From contig WRJS01000017.1 in the NCBI GenBank assembly GCA_009778475.1, positions 1 through 46,130 on the forward strand: DNA of 46,130 nucleotides, written 5' to 3'. Below the pieces are notes generated by a model. It did no database searches. It was given only the letters and a program-made list of their open reading frames with translations, and was not told the DNA's origin. The position numbers and the translations under genes were made by a program. Positions 41,893 to 46,130 of the stretch are shown here, in pieces. This stretch comes from Kiritimatiellota bacterium. GTDB lineage: Bacteria; Verrucomicrobiota; Kiritimatiellia; RFP12; UBA1067. The stretch's first letter is position 1. Every line of letters starts with the position of its first letter.

Positions 41893-42666
41893 TCAAGGTT
41901 CCTCCGCCTCGCCATCAGGCGCGAGCGGGACCGACACATCCAACGCCTCCAGCGACTTCGCCGCCTCATCCGCGCGGTCAAACAACGAACGCGCCGCACG
42001 CGGCTCATAACGGTTCACCACGCCCTCAAGCTGCGCGATCGCCATCTCCACCATCGGCTCGCCCGTCCTCTCCGCCTTCAGCGTCTCCAACAACAGCTTC
42101 GCCTCGTCCTTCTTCCCCTGCAGGGTCAGGACCCGCGCGAGCCCCATCCGCGCTTGCGCCGCGAGGAAATGCTGAGCGTTCGCCTTCTCGAAATCCGTGT
42201 ACGCCGCGGCCGCCTCATCCAAGCTGCCCACCGCCTCCAGCGAATGCGCGCGCCCCATCTGCGCCACCTCCGCGAACCCGACCGGCGCGCCCTTCTTCAG
42301 GCATGCGTCATACGCGTCCAGCGCATCCTCATAACGCCCCGCGTCAAAGTACGCCGCCGCCAGGCGCAGACGCGCCGCCTTTGCGATTTTCATCGAGCCG
42401 TACTTGCCCACGAAATCGCTGAGCTCTTCAAACGACTGCGCCTGCAAGAACTCCCGGTTCGCGCCCTCCACGCGCTGTCTGCGCCACTGCGCCGCACCGA
42501 AAACCACGCCCGCGACAATCACCACGATCGCCGCGTTCGTCACGACCTGGCGGCCATTCGCCTGCCACCACATATAAACCGGCATCAGCCCCAACGGCAC
42601 ATTCGGCAACGCCTCCGCACCCTGCTTCGCCGCCGCAGGCTTATTCGCTGTATTCTTCTGCATCAT
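41893..42666 (-). CDS. YfgM-like TPR protein with one membrane helix (257 aa)
   Basis: A short cytoplasmic N-terminus, one helix (about residues 42-62, VTNAAIVVIVAGVVFGAAQ) and a periplasmic stretch of TPR-like helix pairs (FEELSDFVGKYGSMKIAKAA, AAAYFDAGRYEDALDAYDAC, RMGLARVLTLQGKKDEAKL). This matches the TPR_21/YfgM family, an ancillary Sec translocon factor that works with PpiD. Two adjacent ATG codons (42666, 42663) follow AGAAGGG. With the PpiD-like and FecR genes it forms an envelope protein-folding cluster. Confidence 0.8.
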   Translation of the reverse strand: MMQKNTANKPAAAKQGAEALPNVPLGLMPVYMWWQANGRQVVTNAAIVVIVAGVVFGAAQWRRQRVEGANREFLQAQSFEELSDFVGKYGSMKIAKAARLRLAAAYFDAGRYEDALDAYDACLKKGAPVGFAEVAQMGRAHSLEAVGSLDEAAAAYTDFEKANAQHFLAAQARMGLARVLTLQGKKDEAKLLLETLKAERTGEPMVEMAIAQLEGVVNRYEPRAARSLFDRADEAAKSLEALDVSVPLAPDGEAEEP

Positions 42667-42699
42667 GCAACACCCTTCTTCATGTAATGAAAACCATCA

Positions 42700-42727
42700 T
42701 TATTAGGCTTTAAGAAAGAAAATGCAA
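42700..42727 (-). promoter_or_regulatory. Possible promoter of the YfgM-like gene cluster
   Basis: Minus-strand TTGCAT (42727-42722), a 16-base spacer and TAATAA (42705-42700) lie about 33 bases before the start codon. The short spacer lowers confidence. Confidence 0.45.
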
Positions 42728-42760
42728 GCACAAATCATCGCTCTCCGCCATTTTTTATTC

Positions 42761-42860
42761 CCCCCCCTTCCCCGCCCCCCGCTTGATTCCTAATTGCAAG
42801 GCGGAAGCCTTGCGCCCCCAGCCATTCCGAATTCCGAATTTCTAATTCCTAATTCACACC
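42761..42860. repeat. Dispersed repeats in the YfgM-like/GspF-N-like divergent gap
   Basis: A C-rich run (42761-42782) is followed by GATTCCTAATTGCAAGGCGGAAGCC (related to 232-279) and ATTCCGAATTCCGAATTTCTAATTCC units. No gene is visible in 42728-42927. Confidence 0.6.
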
Positions 42861-42927
42861 GCCGCCCCCCGTTTCCTCCTTCGAATCCCCGCGCCTCAAT
42901 TTTTTTCGCGCTTCTTCATTTTTATCT

Positions 42928-42956
42928 TTCGCATTCGCACGTGCGCGTGTTATAAT
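42928..42956 (+). promoter_or_regulatory. Promoter of the GspF-N-like gene, leaderless arrangement
   Basis: TTCGCA (42928-42933), a 17-base spacer and a perfect TATAAT (42951-42956) end seven bases before ATG 42964. No ribosome site is present. Confidence 0.65.
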
Positions 42957-42963
42957 TATGTGC

Positions 42964-43875
42964 ATGAAGACCTACGTATATACTTGCCGCAACAAGGACG
43001 GGACGCTGAAACGCGGTCAGCTGGAAGCGCCCGACCGCGCCGATGCGTTGCGCCAGTTAAGGAGCCAAGGGCACCTGCCCCTGTCCCTCTCCGAAGGTTC
43101 TTCTGCCGCGCGCCCGCAAACGAAAACGCACCTCGCCGCACTGGCCGCGACCGCCGTTTTGCTCGCCGCCCTTGCGGTCGTCTTATCCGCCCGCCATACC
43201 GCGAAAACCGCGCAGAATCCTGACACGCAAAAGAGCAGAGACGCGATTGCCGCAAACCGCAGCCCCTCCCCGAAAAACACCTCGCCGCACACGCCAACGC
43301 AGGCCGCCGAGCCAGAGGACCCCAAAAACGTTTATAGCGAACCCGCGCCGCCGCCCGCTCACGTTGCCGGTGCCGCACTTCAGGCAGAAGGCGATGCCGA
43401 GATTCCCGTCGCCGAAGCCGAAGCGCCCGACAGCACCCTGCGCACGCAGACCGAGAAAATGCTGTCGCTGATGGCGAGCCTCCCGCCCGGGGCAGAGATA
43501 CCGCCCATGCCGATTCTGCCGGGGATGGAGAAAGACTTCGCCGCCGCGCTGACGAACGAGATCGTCATCCACGCGGACGACACGGACGAGATGGCCAACC
43601 GCAAGGAGGCCATCGCATGGCTGAAGCTAGGCGTCGCCACGCTCGTCCAAGAAGGCAACTCCCCGAGCGAGGCCATCAAGCTGATTGAGGAGAACGCAAA
43701 CAAGATTGCAAAGATGCGCAACGAGCTTCTGAGGTACGCCACCGCGCTCTACCGCGAGGGCAAGGAAGACGAGGCGATGGCATTCATCGCCGAGGCAAAC
43801 AAGGAACTAGACCCGTACGGGGCAGAGCCGATACAGCTCTCCCCGAGATTAACGCGCGCAAAGGACGCAAACTAA
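42964..43875 (+). CDS. Membrane protein with an N-terminal GspF/PilC-N-like domain (303 aa)
   Basis: The first ~45 residues (KTYVYTCRNKDGTLKRGQLE, then ADALRQLRSQGHLPLSL) resemble the small domain that precedes the F domain in GspF/PilC secretion platform proteins, but no F domain follows. Instead there is one helix (about 56-76), a Pro/Ala-rich linker and a helical C-terminal domain (~150-303) with EEN..KIAKMRNELLRYATALYREGKEDEA, which is TPR-like. ATG 42958 in the same frame is possible, but the -10 box spacing favours 42964. The next gene starts two bases after its stop, so they form one unit. The function is unknown. Confidence 0.7.
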   Translation: MKTYVYTCRNKDGTLKRGQLEAPDRADALRQLRSQGHLPLSLSEGSSAARPQTKTHLAALAATAVLLAALAVVLSARHTAKTAQNPDTQKSRDAIAANRSPSPKNTSPHTPTQAAEPEDPKNVYSEPAPPPAHVAGAALQAEGDAEIPVAEAEAPDSTLRTQTEKMLSLMASLPPGAEIPPMPILPGMEKDFAAALTNEIVIHADDTDEMANRKEAIAWLKLGVATLVQEGNSPSEAIKLIEENANKIAKMRNELLRYATALYREGKEDEAMAFIAEANKELDPYGAEPIQLSPRLTRAKDAN

Positions 43876-43876
43876 A

Positions 43877-44614
43877 ATGAAGAAGCTAATCCCGTTCACA
43901 CTCATGTTCACCGCATCACTGGCATTCGCGCAAGACGCCGCCCCTGCGCAACCCGCCAAGCCAGACGCTCAGGCGCGGGCAAACCTGCTGGCGCAGGCCG
44001 GCGGCCTCGTCAGGGAGCCCGCCTCGGGGCCAGCCTTCCTGTTCCTCAATATGCAGACCCGCGTCGCCCCCGACGCCATCGCCATCGTCCAGCAAGAACT
44101 GGAGAAAGTCCTGCGGTTCGCGTTCACGACCGAGACCAAGAAAGCGACCTCCAAGCCGCTTGACGACGCCGCCGCCGCCGTGAAAGACGCCGCGCGCGTG
44201 GCCGCCGCGATCGTCATCTGCGACGCGCCCGCGCTCCCCCCCGTGCTGATCGCCCCGGAATCCCGCTGGGCGATCGTCAACGTCGCCGCCCTCGCGGCGG
44301 ACAAGCCGAAGGGCGACGCCCTGGCCATCCGCACGCGCAAAGAACTTTGGCGCACATTCACCTACCTGATGGGCGCCGCCAACTCCTCCTTCGAGCACTG
44401 CCTGATGAAAACCGTCACCAGCCTCAGCGACCTCGACGCGCTCAAAGAGACCGTCGTCTCGCCCGAGCCGTTCGGGCAAGTCATGCTCCACGCGCAGAAA
44501 CTCGGCATGAAGTCGCTCCGCACCTCCACCTACAAAAAAGCCTGCGAAGAAGGCTGGGCCCCCGCCCCGACAAACGACATCCAAAAAGCAATCTGGGACG
44601 CGGCGAAAAAATAA
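43877..44614 (+). CDS. Secreted protein of unknown function (245 aa)
   Basis: A signal peptide (residues 1-18, SLAFA-QD) is followed by an Ala/Pro/Lys-rich spacer and an alpha/beta domain (about 40-245) with FLFLNMQTRVAPDAIAIVQ, VAAAIVICDAPALPPVLIAP and LWRTFTYLMGAANSSFEHC. No metal or catalytic motif is clear and no family is recognised. It starts two bases after the previous stop and shares its transcript. Likely periplasmic; the job may be linked to the preceding membrane protein. Confidence 0.75.
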   Translation: MKKLIPFTLMFTASLAFAQDAAPAQPAKPDAQARANLLAQAGGLVREPASGPAFLFLNMQTRVAPDAIAIVQQELEKVLRFAFTTETKKATSKPLDDAAAAVKDAARVAAAIVICDAPALPPVLIAPESRWAIVNVAALAADKPKGDALAIRTRKELWRTFTYLMGAANSSFEHCLMKTVTSLSDLDALKETVVSPEPFGQVMLHAQKLGMKSLRTSTYKKACEEGWAPAPTNDIQKAIWDAAKK

Positions 44615-44639
44615 AACTCCCGCACCTCCGTGTGAAAAA

Positions 44640-44870
44640 CACAGACGAATAAATGTTACACAGAGAACCACAGAGACACCACAGAGATTCACAGAGAAAT
44701 TCTCAAAAAAACTCTGTGCCTCCTCTGTGAAACTCTGTGTAATAAAAACGGACGAATAATCTCACACAAAGGCACAAAGGTCACAACGTGTTTTGGACAG
44801 GATTTTAAACCAATTTTTAAAATCCAAAATTTTCCCTTCGTGTCTTTGTGTGAGGATAAAAAACGGACGT
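44640..44870. repeat. CACAGAG and CACAAAGG repeats with a large palindrome
   Basis: 44650-44742 holds several CACAGAG/CTCTGTG units that can pair. 44761-44780 and 44835-44854 form a 20-base inverted repeat with two mismatches, enclosing a nested GGATTTTAAA ... TTAAAATCC stem, so the 94 bases resemble a small MITE-like palindrome. Relatives occur at 10450 and 34920. The gap 44615-44900 contains no gene. Confidence 0.75.
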
Positions 44871-44900
44871 TATATTTGACGGGGTGCGTGAACTCAGCGC

Positions 44901-46130
44901 TCACCTGCAACGCTCGAGGAATGCCTCCCGCCGTTCAAAGCCGATGCCCGCCGCCGCACCAGACCAGAGCCACTCGCGCACGCCTTCCTTATCCCCCGAG
45001 CGGATGCGAGCGTCGAGCCATGCCAGCGCATAGTTCTCGTTGTCGGGCCAGCAGGCATGAAGGTCCGCCCAGACCGGCACCGCCTCCTGCGCCCTGCCGT
45101 TCTGCACAAGCGCCTCCGCGTACAGCACCCGCGCGTCCGGCATCACGGACAGCCGCTCCGCCTGCGCCCTCAGCAGCCCCAGCCCCTCATCCGCCGCAAG
45201 CAGCCCAGACCGCATACCGTCCCGCAAGACCCTCAGCGCATCCGGCTGCTCCGGCTGGACCCGCAGCACCTCCCGCGCCAGCGCCAGCGCCGCCTCCTTC
45301 CGCCCGCCCCCCCACAACGCCACGGCACGCTTCGCCATGCTGAACGGCCGGTACTGCACATCCCGCGAGACCACCCGCCACACGTACCGCTCCACGGGCG
45401 CGAAACGGTCCGTAAAGCAAAGCGCCCCCGGCTGCGCCGCGAGACGCGCCTTCTGCTCACCCGTCAGATAAAACCCCTTCGCCTCCGGGTGCCGCGCCGC
45501 CACCGCCCCCATCACCGCCCCCATGTCAACGGGCGCCTCCCCCGCGACCGCCACCCACGACTGCCGCACATCCGTCACCCCGCTGTAGCAGAACACCTCC
45601 ACGCACGGGAACGTCTCCCCGAGCGTCCGCAACATGGACGCCAAGAACCCCGCGCCCTCATACCTGTCCAGCACATGCACGAGGTAGAACCCCCCCGGCG
45701 CGAGCAGCGCCTTCACCTTCTCGTTGAACTCCCGCGTGACCAAGTGGTAAGGCACCGCCGCGTCGCTCACCGTGTCCCCGATCACGAAATCATACGCCCC
45801 CCCGCGCCCATCCGCCAAAAGCGCGTCAACCTCCGCCCGCCCGTCCCGCGCCACATAACGCATCCACGGCGCAGGCGCCGCATCCATGTGCTCCACCGCC
45901 GCCCGCTGGACGACCGGGTCGATCTCCGCGACCGTCATCTCCGCCCAGCACCCCTCCTCCCGCCAATAACGCGGCAGCGCGTACCCACCCCCGCCGATCA
46001 TCAGCATCGAAAGCCCCCCCCCCCCCCCGCGAAGCGCGTCCACCGCCGCCGCCAGCAAGCGCGTGTAACTCGACGACAGCACCCCCGGCCGGGAAACCCC
46101 CACCACCGTGGGCGGGCCCCGGGCCAGGAA
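44901..46130 (-). CDS. Spermidine-synthase-like domain plus TPRs, 5' end outside the window (partial)
   Basis: The open frame enters at the right edge and ends at 44901. The methyltransferase-like fold of spermidine synthases is visible: MLMIGGGGYALPRYW (nucleotide loop), MTVAEIDPVV, then YDFVIGDTVSD and LLAPGGFYLVHV. The GGGGY-x-LPR form is typical of the version fused behind polytopic MFS-like segments, which are probably beyond the window. The last ~150 residues form TPR-like helices (RKEAALALAREVLRVQPEQP, LVQNGRAQEAVPVWADL). Whether it makes polyamines is doubtful; such fusions are largely uncharacterised. A 15-C run falls in the glycine-rich part and may be miscounted. Confidence 0.8.
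   Translation of the reverse strand, partial: FLARGPPTVVGVSRPGVLSSSYTRLLAAAVDALRGGGGGLSMLMIGGGGYALPRYWREEGCWAEMTVAEIDPVVQRAAVEHMDAAPAPWMRYVARDGRAEVDALLADGRGGAYDFVIGDTVSDAAVPYHLVTREFNEKVKALLAPGGFYLVHVLDRYEGAGFLASMLRTLGETFPCVEVFCYSGVTDVRQSWVAVAGEAPVDMGAVMGAVAARHPEAKGFYLTGEQKARLAAQPGALCFTDRFAPVERYVWRVVSRDVQYRPFSMAKRAVALWGGGRKEAALALAREVLRVQPEQPDALRVLRDGMRSGLLAADEGLGLLRAQAERLSVMPDARVLYAEALVQNGRAQEAVPVWADLHACWPDNENYALAWLDARIRSGDKEGVREWLWSGAAAGIGFERREAFLERCR
46014..46028. repeat. C15 homopolymer tract
   Basis: Fifteen consecutive C residues lie within the spermidine-synthase-like gene, coding for a glycine run. Length errors or slippage here would shift the frame. Confidence 0.9.

Overview
The window looks like a chromosomal stretch of a GC-rich bacterium of the PVC group, most probably a Kiritimatiellota/Lentisphaerota-type lineage (inference, moderate confidence). 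Pointers are an exosortase fused to an EpsI domain, a large secreted protein with FGE-like and bacterial-repeat domains, an SHD1-domain secreted protein, a FecR-type protein, and gene gaps filled with dispersed non-coding repeats. No rRNA, tRNA or CRISPR was found. Both ends lie beside long homopolymers (19 G at the left, 15 C at the right).

Layout: (1) 1-10.4 kb is a minus-strand operon read from about 10.36 kb down to 0.45 kb. It encodes RidA, a PglC-like phosphoglycosyl transferase, a PglD-like acetyltransferase, three polytopic GT-C-type proteins, a PglE-like aminotransferase, an exosortase-EpsI fusion and a histidine phosphatase. Most genes overlap by 1-8 bases. Together they suggest synthesis of an amino-sugar-initiated glycan coupled to sorting of surface proteins. 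(2) 10.7-22.2 kb is an AT-richer plus-strand island: a tyrosine integrase followed by a compact operon whose core is a tubulin/FtsZ-like GTPase (14217-17057) and an actin/Hsp70-like ATPase (17554-19602). Between them lies a small gene, and around them are four membrane-anchored proteins and one soluble protein. This is the strongest candidate for an undescribed system: a two-filament cytoskeletal module tied to the envelope. (3) 22.3-28 kb holds a lipid kinase, a 122-bp tandem repeat array, a four-helix-bundle protein, folD with a 21-bp perfect inverted repeat at its end, rsmB and a soluble PAS histidine kinase. (4) 28-36.5 kb holds a 1627-residue secreted protein with two FGE-like domains lacking the catalytic cysteines, then a squalene-hopene-cyclase-like protein, rnc and an SHD1 protein. 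(5) 36.8-46.1 kb holds a UvrD/PcrA helicase, a PpiD-like/FecR/YfgM-like envelope cluster, a protein with a GspF-N-like domain, a secreted unknown protein and a partial spermidine-synthase-like protein with TPRs.

Regulation visible in sequence: sigma70-like promoters occur before ridA, folD, rsmB, the 1627-residue protein, the cyclase, the helicase and the GspF-N-like gene. Three of these (rsmB, helicase, GspF-N-like) have a -10 box ending 7-8 bases before the ATG and no Shine-Dalgarno sequence, which predicts leaderless mRNAs. Dispersed repeats reach into coding ends: the C-terminus of FolD, the N-terminus of RNase III and possibly the C-terminus of the PglC-like protein.
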